Assembly: GCA_945952225.1 (NCBI GenBank) | Contig: CAMFHP010000015.1 | Span: 33,398 to 97,397, forward strand | DNA: 64,000 nt | Direction of reading: 5' to 3' | Origin: an uncultured Myxococcaceae bacterium | Lineage (GTDB): Bacteria > Myxococcota_A > Polyangia > Polyangiales > Ga0077539 | Shown: positions 1 to 8,057 of the stretch, one piece after another | How the letters are laid out: each line of letters begins with the position of its first letter | How positions within the stretch are numbered: position 1 is the first letter of the stretch | Made by a program: the position numbers and the translations under genes | Notes under the pieces: model-generated | What the model was told of the DNA's origin: nothing | Database searches by the model: none | The model's input: only the letters and a program-made list of their open reading frames with translations

Positions 1-65
1 CGGTGCATCGCAGCGAGCGTCGAGGATTTGCCCGTGCCGGTGAGTCCTTCGAGGATGATCTTCAT
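1..65 (-). CDS. P-loop NTPase/kinase-like protein, N-terminus only
   Basis: The gene reads off the left edge, so only the first 21 codons are present. The N-terminus is MKIILEG followed by LTGTGKSST, an intact Walker A (GxxGxGKS/T) ten residues from the start, as in small nucleotide-binding kinases and AAA-type ATPases that begin with their P-loop strand. The ATG at 65-63 is the only sensible start, because the P-loop follows at once. The specific enzyme cannot be told from 21 residues. Confidence 0.6.
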   Translation of the reverse strand, partial: MKIILEGLTGTGKSSTLAAMH

Positions 66-134
66 CGCAGATCCATCGGGGCGTGGTGTTCCGTGACCGC
101 GGCGCCCTCGCATGGGCTCGTCACGCCACTCCGC

Positions 135-585
135 TCAATACCGCGACGGCAGCGTGCCCGCGTTCGCCAGATCCACGTCGTGCCCCGCCTGCGGATCGTG
201 GAGCGACAAGCGATGACGCCGCGCGAAGGCCACCAGCGCCGCCCACGCCGCCTCCGGCTGCACGCGCGGAAGGCTCACCGTCACGAGCCGCGCGCCCCAT
301 TGAAGATCCATGAACTCCGCACACAGCGCCGCGTCGCGCACGGCGGCGCCCACGTCGACACCGCGACTCTGACAGAAGGACGTGAACGCTGCGCCCGTGT
401 CTCCGCCCTCGGCGAGCAGGTCGGCGACGAGGTCACGGTCGCCGTCGTCGGGCATCGGTGAACGCGAGGCGGGGCTGCCATGCGTTCGCGCCCACACACT
501 CGGCGCGCAGCGCGGTCAGCGTGGCCTCCGCGTGTGCGCGATCGCGGCGCGTGGACAGGCGTGACAGCGTGAGATCGTAGCCCAT
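135..585 (-). pseudogene. Small conserved-looking protein, probably broken by a frameshift
   Basis: A good start (ATG at 585, AAGGAG ribosome site at 600-595) opens a frame beginning MGYDLTLSRLSTRRD that meets TGA at 433 after 50 codons. A second frame, open from before 455 to a stop at 135, carries what reads as the rest of the same protein (DLVADLLAEGG, LCAEFMDLQWGARLVTV, LHDPQ, ending TLPSRY). Losing one base near 437-456 would join them into about 150 residues. The alternatives are two overlapping small genes (second start ATG at 455) or a sequencing error. I do not recognise the family. The protein looks small, soluble and mixed alpha/beta, without a signal peptide. Confidence 0.45.
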
Positions 586-594
586 CGTCGAAGA

Positions 595-600
595 CTCCTT
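595..600 (-). promoter_or_regulatory. Ribosome binding site that fixes the start at 585
   Basis: On the minus strand AAGGAG sits nine bases before the ATG at 585. It is one of the few near-consensus Shine-Dalgarno sites in this window and the main reason to believe the first half of the frameshifted gene is real. Confidence 0.6.
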
Positions 601-736
601 CGGCGCGTGGATCCGCCGACAACAACCACACCGTCGGCGAACGCGCGTCGCGTCGCCTTGTGCCGTTCACGCGCGCTCCTGTCGAGCGCGATGAACCGTC
701 CGCGCTGCGTCGGCGACACCTCGCACCCGATCGCGC

Positions 737-1408
737 ATGATCGCGCGCATGACCGGCGAAGCGGCGCATGCGCTCCACTGCACCTACGAGCAATACCTGG
801 CGTTCGAATGCGCGACCCGGGAGCGCTACGAGTGGCTCGACGGGGTCGTCTACACGCTCGCAGGCGAACGCATCGCGTACGACACCGTCACGCGCGCGAT
901 CGAAGCAGCACATCACGCGACGGCTTCAACGGGCGGAACGCTCGTCCACGGCGCCCTCTCCGCGGCGATCGTGAGCGAGCTGCGGAACCTCGCCCTCGCG
1001 TGCGGATGTGCGGTGTTCAGCTCCGACGCGAAGGTGCGCATCGAGGAGACGGGGCTGTCGACGTACCCCGACGCATCGGTGGTGTGCGGCCCGTTGAAGA
1101 CCGCCTCCGACGACGGCAACGCGATGACCAATCCGACGATCGTCGTCGAGGTGCTCTCCGAGTCGACGGAAGCGTCAGACCGCGGACGCAAGTGGTGGCA
1201 CTACCGACGGATCTCGTCGCTCCGTCACTTCGTGCTCGTGTCGCAGTACGAGCGCCGCATCGAGGTGTACTCGCGCGAGGGTGACACCTGGGTGCTCCGT
1301 GAGGCCGAAGCGGGAGGTTCTGTCGAGCTCGCAGCCCTCGGTGGCGCCCTGAACGTCGACCGGCTCTATGCCGGTGTCACGCTCTCGGACGCGACACCCG
1401 CGCGGTGA
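737..1408 (+). CDS. Uma2 family (DUF820) PD-(D/E)xK nuclease-fold protein
   Basis: 223 residues. It shows the Uma2 signature: ERYEWLDG near residues 29-36, STYPDASVVCG with the catalytic-type Asp112, NPTIVVEVLSEST at 132-143 with Glu138, and Lys152 followed by an aromatic strand (FVLVSQYERRIEVY). These match the Asp/Glu/Lys core of the restriction-endonuclease fold. About 20 residues after the YEWLDG motif (YDTVTRAIEAAHH) look like an insertion relative to the usual Uma2 spacing. MTGEAA at 749 is an alternative start. Uma2 proteins are abundant in myxobacteria and cyanobacteria; their role is not established, and an involvement with mobile DNA is only suspected. A second Uma2-type gene lies at 32769-33716. 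A 22-bp repeat array follows directly. Confidence 0.85.
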   Translation: MIARMTGEAAHALHCTYEQYLAFECATRERYEWLDGVVYTLAGERIAYDTVTRAIEAAHHATASTGGTLVHGALSAAIVSELRNLALACGCAVFSSDAKVRIEETGLSTYPDASVVCGPLKTASDDGNAMTNPTIVVEVLSESTEASDRGRKWWHYRRISSLRHFVLVSQYERRIEVYSREGDTWVLREAEAGGSVELAALGGALNVDRLYAGVTLSDATPAR

Positions 1409-1427
1409 GCCTCCGTGATCCACCGAC

Positions 1428-1559
1428 CGATCACGTGTGATCCACCCACAGATCAGGGCTGATATCCCAACAGATCAGGACTGATATCCCAACCGATCAG
1501 GACTGACACGCCAACCGATCAGAACTGATCGACCCACCGATCACGCCGGATCCACCGAG
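1428..1559. repeat. Six tandem 22-bp units, each carrying an inverted repeat
   Basis: Units start at 1428, 1450, 1472, 1494, 1516 and 1538, exactly 22 bases apart. The core is GATCAG-NN-CTGATC, perfect in unit 5 (GATCAGAACTGATC) and, as GATCAC-GT-GTGATC, in unit 1; a CCCAAC or CCCAC spacer follows. Units 2-4 have a weaker right arm and unit 6 is decayed. A degenerate half-unit (GTGATCCACC) precedes the array. It fills the gap between the stop codons of the convergent Uma2 and mutarotase genes, where a promoter is unlikely. It could be a protein-binding array, a hairpin terminator-like cluster or a mobile repeat. Confidence 0.8.
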
Positions 1560-1587
1560 CGCGAACGCACGGTCCCCGCGGCCGCCG

Positions 1588-2451
1588 TCACCGCACGGCG
1601 TGGTACGCGACGCGGCCGAACCAGTCTTCCCCGCCGCTCAACCGCACGGGGCTCAGCACGCGGCCAGTCTCCACGCAGAGGAACTGCTTCCACCCATCGG
1701 GCGCGAGGTCGGTGAGCGCCGCGCCCTTCTCGGACCACGGGTTCCACACCACCACGTCGCCGAAGCCCTCGGCGCGCACCTCGACGGCCCGCGCGCCATC
1801 GGTGAACAACAACGGACGCTCGACGCCCGCGTACACCCGATCGACCTCGCCATCGAGCGTGAGCGCGTCGTCGCGGTCGGTGTGCTCACCGCCGCGCACG
1901 GCGTCGCGAAAGCGCGTGCCCTGGAGCCCCTCGACCTGCGCCCGCTGCACGTTCGGAACGCGCAGGTACGTGTGCAGCGCCGTCGTGAACTCGAAGGCCC
2001 GCGAGCCCGTGTTCTCGACCTCCAGCTCGATCTCCAGCGTGGCGTCGGTGAGGCACACCGAGAGGTCCGCGCGAAAGTTGTGGGGCCACAGGTCGAAGCT
2101 CGACTCGTCGTCGGTGAGCCGCAGCGTGGCCATCGCGAAGTCGTCGCCCGTGCGTGAGGTCTCGAGCGTCCACGTCGAGGTGCGCGCGAAGCCGTGGCGC
2201 GGCGCGGGCTGCCCCGCCTTCTCCGTCCCGAAGCGCGGAAAGATCACCGGAACGCCGCCGCGGATCGCCTTCCCCGCCTCGAACGCGCTCGCCTCGCTCA
2301 CATAGAGCCGCTCGGTGCCGCGCGCGCTCGTCCACGACACCACCTGCGCGCCGTGGAGCGTCACCGTCGCCGTGCCTCCGTCGCGCGCGGTGAGCTTCAG
2401 CGCAGGCAGTCCGTGAAAGTCCGTGGTCTCGACCGTGGGGTGCTGCTTCAT
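1588..2451 (-). CDS. D-hexose-6-phosphate mutarotase (aldose 1-epimerase superfamily, YeaD-like)
   Basis: 287 residues. It should interconvert the alpha and beta anomers of glucose-6-phosphate or a related sugar phosphate in the cytoplasm. Family marks are IRGGVPVIFPRFG (63-75), RHGFAR (85-90, with His86), the strand ending ALHTYLRV (His160) and CVETG near the C-terminus with Glu261, the expected general base. The length fits the family. I chose ATG 2451 (MKQHPTVETTDFHG): an upstream in-frame ATG at 2490 would only add a charged 13-residue extension, and GGGAAGGG lies before the chosen start. The genes at 2507 and 3159 lie upstream on the same strand. Confidence 0.88.
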   Translation of the reverse strand: MKQHPTVETTDFHGLPALKLTARDGGTATVTLHGAQVVSWTSARGTERLYVSEASAFEAGKAIRGGVPVIFPRFGTEKAGQPAPRHGFARTSTWTLETSRTGDDFAMATLRLTDDESSFDLWPHNFRADLSVCLTDATLEIELEVENTGSRAFEFTTALHTYLRVPNVQRAQVEGLQGTRFRDAVRGGEHTDRDDALTLDGEVDRVYAGVERPLLFTDGARAVEVRAEGFGDVVVWNPWSEKGAALTDLAPDGWKQFLCVETGRVLSPVRLSGGEDWFGRVAYHAVR

Positions 2452-2506
2452 GGGAGGCGCATCCCTTCCCACGCGACACACCGCGGACACAAGCCCCGCG
2501 CGCGGC

Positions 2507-3151
2507 TCAGTTCATCGGAGGCTGCGCCGCGGGGTCGTCTTCGCGCTCTCCCGCAGGCAGGCGGTTCGCCACCGCGAAGGTCACGACCATCAGCGCCGTC
2601 GTCGCGAGGCCCAGCGTCGCCATCACGATGTCATCCGCGCGCTTGTCGGAGCACGGCAGGGGCCACACGCGCAGCGCCGCGTCGAGCGCGAAGGCCACGG
2701 CCCCGGCGCCCCACACGTAGCGCGCCGAACGTTCGAGCACCGCACCCAGCGTCGCCCACGCGAGCAGCGCGCGCAGCACGCACAACGCCGTCGACGAGAG
2801 CACCAGCGCCCACTCGCGCTCGCCCCGCGAGGCCGCCGAGAGGTCGCCCAACGAGAGCACCACCGCGAGCGACCACATCAGCGACAGCCCGAAGCCCGGG
2901 AGCTGCGCGAAGGAGGCGATCCACGGAATGCCCGCGTCGCGCGTGCGATGCCATTGCACCACGTCGACCGCGCGGAAGGGCCCGTCGCCCACGGTCTCTG
3001 CACGCTCCGCACGCCAGCGCGCGGGCCATGTGGCCTTCGTGCCGTCGAACACGCCCATCGCCCGAACGAGCCGATGCGCGGGGAGCCACACCGCGGCGAG
3101 GAACGCCATCCGCAGCAGCCAAGTTGTCAGCGTCAGGTCGGCGATGATCAT
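2507..3151 (-). CDS. Membrane protein of unknown function
   Basis: 214 residues with about four hydrophobic segments: near residues 8-30 (LLRMAFLAAVWLP), the SLMWSLAVVLSL region around 90, a long one near 115-140 (LVLSSTALCVLRALLAWATLG) and one near 180-195 (LGLATTALMVVTFAVA). A soluble loop rich in Arg and Trp lies between the first two, and the tail is acidic and proline-rich. No motif I can name. It starts only seven bases after the stop of the lipoprotein gene at 3159-3539, so the two are probably co-transcribed. Confidence 0.6.
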   Translation of the reverse strand: MIIADLTLTTWLLRMAFLAAVWLPAHRLVRAMGVFDGTKATWPARWRAERAETVGDGPFRAVDVVQWHRTRDAGIPWIASFAQLPGFGLSLMWSLAVVLSLGDLSAASRGEREWALVLSSTALCVLRALLAWATLGAVLERSARYVWGAGAVAFALDAALRVWPLPCSDKRADDIVMATLGLATTALMVVTFAVANRLPAGEREDDPAAQPPMN

Positions 3152-3158
3152 CGCGGCC

Positions 3159-3539
3159 TCACGGATCGAGCGTCGACACCGCGATCTCGGCGACGCGCAG
3201 ACGGTCCCGTCGCTCGCACGCTTCGAGGCGCACGCGCACAGTCACGCGGCCGTGGCAGTACCAGCGCACGTTCGCGTCGGAGCCCGGCGCCGCGCCCTCG
3301 GATTCGTGCGTGCAGGTCTCGCCGAACATCCGGTCGTAGTCCGCCGCGGGCAGGCACGCGCCCGGCGCAGGCGAGCCTGGGATGAGATGGAGCGGTCCGC
3401 CGTTCTCGGGCTGGTCGGCCTGTCCGATGGCCACGGGGGCGCCGCTCACGAGAAAGACGTGGCGTCCGGTGAGGCGCGCGGGCGACGCGCACGCCGCGAG
3501 CGCCAGGAGGGGGAGCAGAGACATCCGCGAGAGCAGCAT
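3159..3539 (-). CDS. Small lipoprotein of unknown function
   Basis: 126 residues. A signal peptide ends in a lipobox, LAAC, with Cys17 as the predicted lipidation site. The mature part has four more cysteines (GACLP, ETCTHE, WYCHG, LEACER), so one or two disulfides are plausible in the periplasm. It ends in the strand-like RVAEIAVSTLDP. MSLLPLL at 3524 is an equally good start. First of a likely two-gene unit with the membrane protein at 2507-3151. No family recognised. Confidence 0.6.
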   Translation of the reverse strand: MLLSRMSLLPLLALAACASPARLTGRHVFLVSGAPVAIGQADQPENGGPLHLIPGSPAPGACLPAADYDRMFGETCTHESEGAAPGSDANVRWYCHGRVTVRVRLEACERRDRLRVAEIAVSTLDP

Positions 3540-4131
3540 GGGGAGGGCTCAGTGATCGCGCCGCGCTGCGGTGCCGGTCAAGCGCCATCACCGGGCGCGC
3601 TGTGGGTGGGGTGTGAGGGCGTTGACGATCGCGCGCACGGGCGGGCGCACGTCTCGGCAGTGAATGCCTTCACCGCCTGCGAGGGGGAACGTCCCTGACG
3701 GGACTCGCGCGAACGAGAATGAGGGGTGTTTGCGAACGTGCGGATGGGCACCGCGTGCTCAACCACGGAGCGATCGTGCGGAGGCGCCTGCGTGCGGCCG
3801 GTGAATGAATTCACCGGCAGGGAAGGGAAAGTCCCTCACGGGACTCGCGATCCTGCGTCGCCTTCGCCGCGCGTTGTTCCGGTGTGTTTCCGATCGTGCA
3901 GATGGGCGCCGCGTGCGGAGCAGGTGGAGCGATCGATCGTGCGAATGGGCCCCGCGTGCCTCCGGTGAATACAGCGCGAGTCCCGTCAGGGACTTTCCCC
4001 TCGCAGGCGGTGAATTCATTCACCGCCGACAACGCGCACGCACGCACGCACGATCGGAAACACACCCGCGGTCCTTCACCGCTGACGACGCGCACGCCCG
4101 CGCGCACGGGCGGCCCCCGTGATGTGAACGC
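3540..4131. other. 592-base gene-free stretch built from repeated modules
   Basis: No frame here looks coding. The stretch is a patchwork of two short modules in direct and inverted orientation, annotated separately at 3659-4035. Open frames on both strands exist only because the repeats lack stop codons. Confidence 0.6.
3659..4035. repeat. Dispersed-repeat block with three copies of a palindromic module
   Basis: Module 1 is a palindrome (GGTGAAT-GA-ATTCACC in the best copy) followed by an AGGGGAAAGTCCCT tract and GTCCC-TGAC-GGGAC, a second hairpin. Copies lie at about 3659-3710 and 3799-3849 on plus and about 3975-4035 on minus, so copies two and three face each other. Module 2, CGATCGTGCGNATGGGCNCC followed by GCGTGC, lies at about 3735-3758, 3772-3796 (degenerate), 3891-3917 and 3934-3960, with a reversed fragment near 4045. 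Inverted copies around shared spacers suggest a REP/BIME-like or MITE-like element. No transposase is present. Confidence 0.65.
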
Positions 4132-5196
4132 TCAGCGGTCGCGCGTGTTGTCGGCGAGGAGTTCCGCGGGGATGCTGCACCACGACGGCGAGCTCGCGGG
4201 GAGGCCCTCGCGAAGGTACGGCGAGGTGGCGGGCGGGAGGCCGTAGGGGTGACGCGCGAAGAAGTCCCAGAGGAACGTGAAGCGCGACTCGCCGGGCGGC
4301 GGCATGAAGGGCGGAATCGCGTGGCCCATGTCGTGGGTGCACGTGAGCACGAAGTGTCCGTCGTCGATGAGCGCATCGCGGAGGCGCTTCGAAGCGGCGT
4401 CGAAGTCGATCACGAGCCGATCGCGGGCCCCTCCCCACAGCACCAGCGCGGGGAACTTGTTGGGCTGCGGCACGTAGCTCATCTGCCACGCGCCGAGGGC
4501 CTCGCCGAGCCCGCCCGAGAGGATCGCCGCCGACGCGAAGTGCTGCGCCCGCGAGGTGGTCGAGAGGTACGTGAGCCACAGCGCGCCGGCGCTCACGCCG
4601 AGCCCGTGCACACGCGCCGGATCGACGCGGTACTGCTGCGACACACACGCGAGCATGTCGTCGAAGAAGCGCAGCTCGGGTTCGGCCATCGTGGGGTCGA
4701 TGAAGGGCCACACGAAGCCGTTGACCTGCTGCCCGTTCACCACGAGCTGATCGGGCACCACGACGAGCATGTGTTGACGCTCGGCGGAGGTGAAGATCTC
4801 GCCCTCGCGGATCATCTCTTCGCTGTTGCCCGCGAGCCAGTGCCACGCGAACACCACGGGCCAGCGGTCGGTGCCCGCGGGGTCGTAGCCAGGCGGCACG
4901 ACGAGGCGAAAGCGTCGGCTGTGCGTGCCGCTCGCGAAGTCGCCGTTGAGCGTGGTGTCGAGGGTGTTTCCGCCGCGGAGCGTGGGGCAGCGCCCGCGCG
5001 AGTACGTGGGGAACGCGGGCGGCGTGCGGGGCCACTCGGTGGGCACCACGCGCATGCGCGGCGCATCGGGCGCCACGTCGTCGACCACCGCGTCGGGGGC
5101 GGTGTCGAGGGTCGCATCGGCAGCGACGGGCGCAGGGTCCGAGGAGCACGCCGCGGCGAGGTGCGCGGCGCAGGCGAAGAGAAGAAGGCGCTTCAC
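4132..5196 (-). CDS. Secreted alpha/beta-hydrolase lipoprotein (esterase / PHB-depolymerase-like)
   Basis: 354 residues. The lipobox LAAAC gives Cys17; an Asp/Ala/Pro linker runs to about residue 47, so the enzyme is displayed from a membrane. The hydrolase domain has an oxyanion-side strand (WPVVFAWHWLAGN, 112-124), the nucleophile elbow GLGVSAG with Ser202, a late Asp (GGARDRLVIDF) and His (CTHDMGHAIPP). This order fits polyhydroxybutyrate depolymerase/feruloyl esterase-like (LpqC) enzymes. The substrate cannot be told. Cysteines at about 70, 184 and 308 may pair. The gene stands alone between the repeat block and the tldE gene. Confidence 0.75.
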   Translation of the reverse strand: MKRLLLFACAAHLAAACSSDPAPVAADATLDTAPDAVVDDVAPDAPRMRVVPTEWPRTPPAFPTYSRGRCPTLRGGNTLDTTLNGDFASGTHSRRFRLVVPPGYDPAGTDRWPVVFAWHWLAGNSEEMIREGEIFTSAERQHMLVVVPDQLVVNGQQVNGFVWPFIDPTMAEPELRFFDDMLACVSQQYRVDPARVHGLGVSAGALWLTYLSTTSRAQHFASAAILSGGLGEALGAWQMSYVPQPNKFPALVLWGGARDRLVIDFDAASKRLRDALIDDGHFVLTCTHDMGHAIPPFMPPPGESRFTFLWDFFARHPYGLPPATSPYLREGLPASSPSWCSIPAELLADNTRDR

Positions 5197-5227
5197 AGCG
5201 CGCAGCGTATCAGAGGGCGACGGGCGA

Positions 5228-6553
5228 TCAGAGCGTGAGCGTGAGCTCGGAGACGAGCGCCGAGGGGAGCCGCGCCGAGTCGACCGCGCGCTCGCGCCAC
5301 GTCGCCGAGCTCGGGAGAAAATCGCGCTCCGCGGTGAGGCCTTCGAGACGGTCTCCGAGGAGCCGGAACATCGAGTCGTCGAAGCGCATCACGCTCAGCG
5401 GCGCCACGATCGCGCCGTCTTCGACCCAGAAGGTTCCGAAGCGCGTCATGCCCGTGACCCGACACGCCGCGCGGTCGCTGAAGTTCAGGTACCAGAGGTT
5501 GCCCACCCAGATGCCCGTGCCGAGCTGTGCGAGTCCCTCGTCGCGCGCGAGCGTGCCCGCGGCCATGTCGAGCGCCTCGGGGCTCTCCGACGACGAGGCG
5601 CCGTTGGGCGCGAGCGAGAACTCCTTCGCCGTGCGCGGCGAGACCAGCGCGTCGCCGAGGGCGCCCTTCACCACGAGATCCACCGTGTCGGGGCGCACGA
5701 ACCCGTCGGCCTGAAAGCCCGGTGCGATGCCGCCAGGGAGGTGCTCGCGCAGGGTCACGAGGGGCGACATCGACGCGTCGCCGGTCTGCATGCGCAGCAG
5801 CGGGCTCTGGCGCGTGGCGCGGGCGCGTCCCGAGAAGCCGCCCCAGGCGAGCATCGTGGTGAGCTCCTGAAGGGCCGCGGGCGTGAGCCATGCGCGGTAG
5901 CGTCCGGGGTTCACCGTGCGCGGCGGACGCGCGAGCGCCGCGTGCTGCGACTTCGCGAGGGCCATGCGCGCTTCGAACTCTTCGTCACGCCACACGTCGC
6001 CCGCGTAGCTGGTCTGGATGGCCTTGTCGGCGTGGTGATAGAGGCTCCATCCCAGGTTGAAGCTCTCGACCTCGTGCCAGTTGCGCTGGCCGAGCGAGTT
6101 GGCGAAGCCGCGCACGATGGGACCCGCCGCGTAGAAGCCCACGAGGTCGGTGTCACCCGCCGCGCGCGCCACGGCCTCGACGATGTGCTCCGGCGACGGG
6201 AGCTGCGCGGTCTGCACGGTGCGCGTGTGCGTGACCTCCGTCGCGTAGAGCAGAAAGGGATCCTCGGGGGCGCCTTCGACCACGGCGCGCAGCTCGTCGA
6301 GCGTGGCCGCGAGGAGCGCGCGGTCTTCGCCGTTGCCCGCGAGGGTCACGGTCATGTCGGCGTGGCGCGATCCGCGGATGAGGTGCACGCGGGCGTAGCG
6401 CTGCGTGACCGTGCCCGCAGAGCGCACGAGGCCGCGGTTGAAGCGCACGAAGTCCGAGCGCTCGGCGTTGTAGCCCAGGGTGGTCACCTCACCCGACTGC
6501 GTGAGCGCGGTCAGGGCGTCGGCGGTCTCGTGAAAATGGGTCTCGAAGCTCAC
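5228..6553 (-). CDS. tldE: TldE/PmbA-type subunit of the TldD/TldE metalloprotease
   Basis: 441 residues, the usual length for PmbA/TldE. It lacks the HExxxH zinc motif, as expected for the non-catalytic partner. The C-terminal half contains GDASMSPLV, SPRTAKEFSL, LGTGIWVGNLWYLNFSD and RVTGMTRFGTFWVEDG, the typical region that closes the active-site tunnel. The ATG overlaps the tldD stop by four bases (6550-6553), so the two are translationally coupled. In Escherichia coli this complex degrades unfolded peptides and matures microcin B17 and the antidote CcdA; here the substrate is unknown. Confidence 0.88.
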   Translation of the reverse strand: MSFETHFHETADALTALTQSGEVTTLGYNAERSDFVRFNRGLVRSAGTVTQRYARVHLIRGSRHADMTVTLAGNGEDRALLAATLDELRAVVEGAPEDPFLLYATEVTHTRTVQTAQLPSPEHIVEAVARAAGDTDLVGFYAAGPIVRGFANSLGQRNWHEVESFNLGWSLYHHADKAIQTSYAGDVWRDEEFEARMALAKSQHAALARPPRTVNPGRYRAWLTPAALQELTTMLAWGGFSGRARATRQSPLLRMQTGDASMSPLVTLREHLPGGIAPGFQADGFVRPDTVDLVVKGALGDALVSPRTAKEFSLAPNGASSSESPEALDMAAGTLARDEGLAQLGTGIWVGNLWYLNFSDRAACRVTGMTRFGTFWVEDGAIVAPLSVMRFDDSMFRLLGDRLEGLTAERDFLPSSATWRERAVDSARLPSALVSELTLTL

Positions 6554-7983
6554 GCGTCGCCTCCGAACACCTCGACGTCACCGAACACACACGCGGGCGA
6601 GGCGTGACCCACGCGGATGATCTGCGCGGGCTCTCCCTTGCCGCAGTAGGGCGTGCCGAGCACCTCGCGGGTGTCGGCGCTGCCCACGCGCTTGAGGCTG
6701 CGCCAGAAGCTCGCGGAGACGCCGCGGTAGTTGGGGTTGCGCACCACCGTGGTGAGCTGTCCGTTCTCGATGAGACGGCCGTACTCGCAGCCGAACTGAA
6801 ACTTGTTCCGCGAGTCGTCGATGGACCACGAGCTGTTCGTCGCCATGAGCACGCCGCGCTCGATGGAGCGCACCATCTCTTCGAGCGACGCGTCGCCCGC
6901 TTCGAGGTTGAGGTTCGCCATGCGGTCGATGGGCGGGCGGTTCCAGTTGTCGGCGCGCGCGTTGGCCACGCCGGGCATGGCCGCGCGACGCTGCGAGAGC
7001 AGGCCGCCGAGGGGGCGTTCGAGGATGCCCTTGCGAATGAGGTGCTGCTTCTCCGCGGGGGTGCCGTCGTCGTCGAAGCGGTACGAGGCGAACTCCTCGG
7101 GCGTCGTCGGATCGAAGGTCACGTTGAGCAGGTCGGAGCCGTAGCGGTAGGTGCCGAACATGTCGGGCGTCACGAAGCTCGTGCCCGCGAAGTTGCGCTC
7201 GTCGCCGAGGATGCGATCGAGCTCCAGCGGGTGCCCGATGGACTCGTGGATCTGCAGGATCATCTGGTCGGGCAGGAGGAGCACATCCATGGTGCCCGTC
7301 GGGCACTCGGGGGCGCCGAGGAGCGCGAGGGCCTCGTCGGCCACGGTGCGTCCTGCGCCGAGGAAACCGAAGCGTTCGAGCACCTCGATGCCGCCCTGCT
7401 GACAGATGCCGCGAAGGCCGCGGAGCGTGCGCGTCTGCGTGATGGCCCCGCGGTTCGCCGTCGCGTAGAGCGAGGGGAGCACGAAGCGGTAGCGCTGACG
7501 CACGCGGCCGCCGTGCGAGGTGAAGAGCAGGTGCTCTGCGGTGCGCACCTCGACGCTCGCCTCCCAGTCGACGATGGACTCGTCGATCTTCGCCGCGGCG
7601 CTCTCGGCGCGCAGCAGGTCGAACCACGCGGCGCGGGCGAAGGGCGCATCGGCGCCGGGCGACTCGTACTCGCCCACGCTCGCGGGCATCGGCACCGCGC
7701 GGTAGTCGGTCACGCTGCGCGCCGCGGTGGCCTTCGCCCAGCGGGTGGCGCGGTCGAGGGCGTCTTGCAGCCCTTCGCGCGAGAGGTCGCTCGTGGCGGC
7801 GTAGCCCGCGCCGCCGTCGGCGTGCACGGTGACGGTGGCCCCGCGGTCGCGGGAGAGCGACGGCGGCTGTGCGACATCGCGGCGCACCGACAGCGACTCG
7901 GCGCGCTCGTCGACCACGCGCAACGACCAGAAGCTCCCGTCGCAGCGGAGCGATTCGAAGAGGCTCGTGAGGGGGTGGTTCAT
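6550..7983 (-). CDS. tldD: TldD-type zinc metalloprotease
   Basis: 477 residues. The catalytic motif HESIGH at 246-251 (HExxxH) lies in QIHESIGHPLELDRILGDE, the TldD hallmark. The N-terminal domain and the later DDGTPAEKQHLIRKG and LEAGDASLEEMV segments also match the family. I chose ATG 7983 (MNHPLTSLFESL); a frame extends to 8121, but its residues are Arg-rich and unlike the family. First gene of a two-gene operon with tldE (four-base overlap). The catalytic subunit should cut extended peptides inside the hollow TldD/TldE heterodimer in the cytoplasm. Confidence 0.9.
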   Translation of the reverse strand: MNHPLTSLFESLRCDGSFWSLRVVDERAESLSVRRDVAQPPSLSRDRGATVTVHADGGAGYAATSDLSREGLQDALDRATRWAKATAARSVTDYRAVPMPASVGEYESPGADAPFARAAWFDLLRAESAAAKIDESIVDWEASVEVRTAEHLLFTSHGGRVRQRYRFVLPSLYATANRGAITQTRTLRGLRGICQQGGIEVLERFGFLGAGRTVADEALALLGAPECPTGTMDVLLLPDQMILQIHESIGHPLELDRILGDERNFAGTSFVTPDMFGTYRYGSDLLNVTFDPTTPEEFASYRFDDDGTPAEKQHLIRKGILERPLGGLLSQRRAAMPGVANARADNWNRPPIDRMANLNLEAGDASLEEMVRSIERGVLMATNSSWSIDDSRNKFQFGCEYGRLIENGQLTTVVRNPNYRGVSASFWRSLKRVGSADTREVLGTPYCGKGEPAQIIRVGHASPACVFGDVEVFGGDA

Positions 7984-8057
7984 CGGACTCCGTTCGACCG
8001 TGCGCGGAGGCACGGATGCGCGCCCGTACATAGGCGATCCGCGCGGGTGCGTGTGCG

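Noticed and set aside
3540..4131. Short coding frames with VNEFTGREGKVP-like peptides on both strands
   Set aside because: They arise from the repeated modules read in both directions, without ribosome sites or family features.
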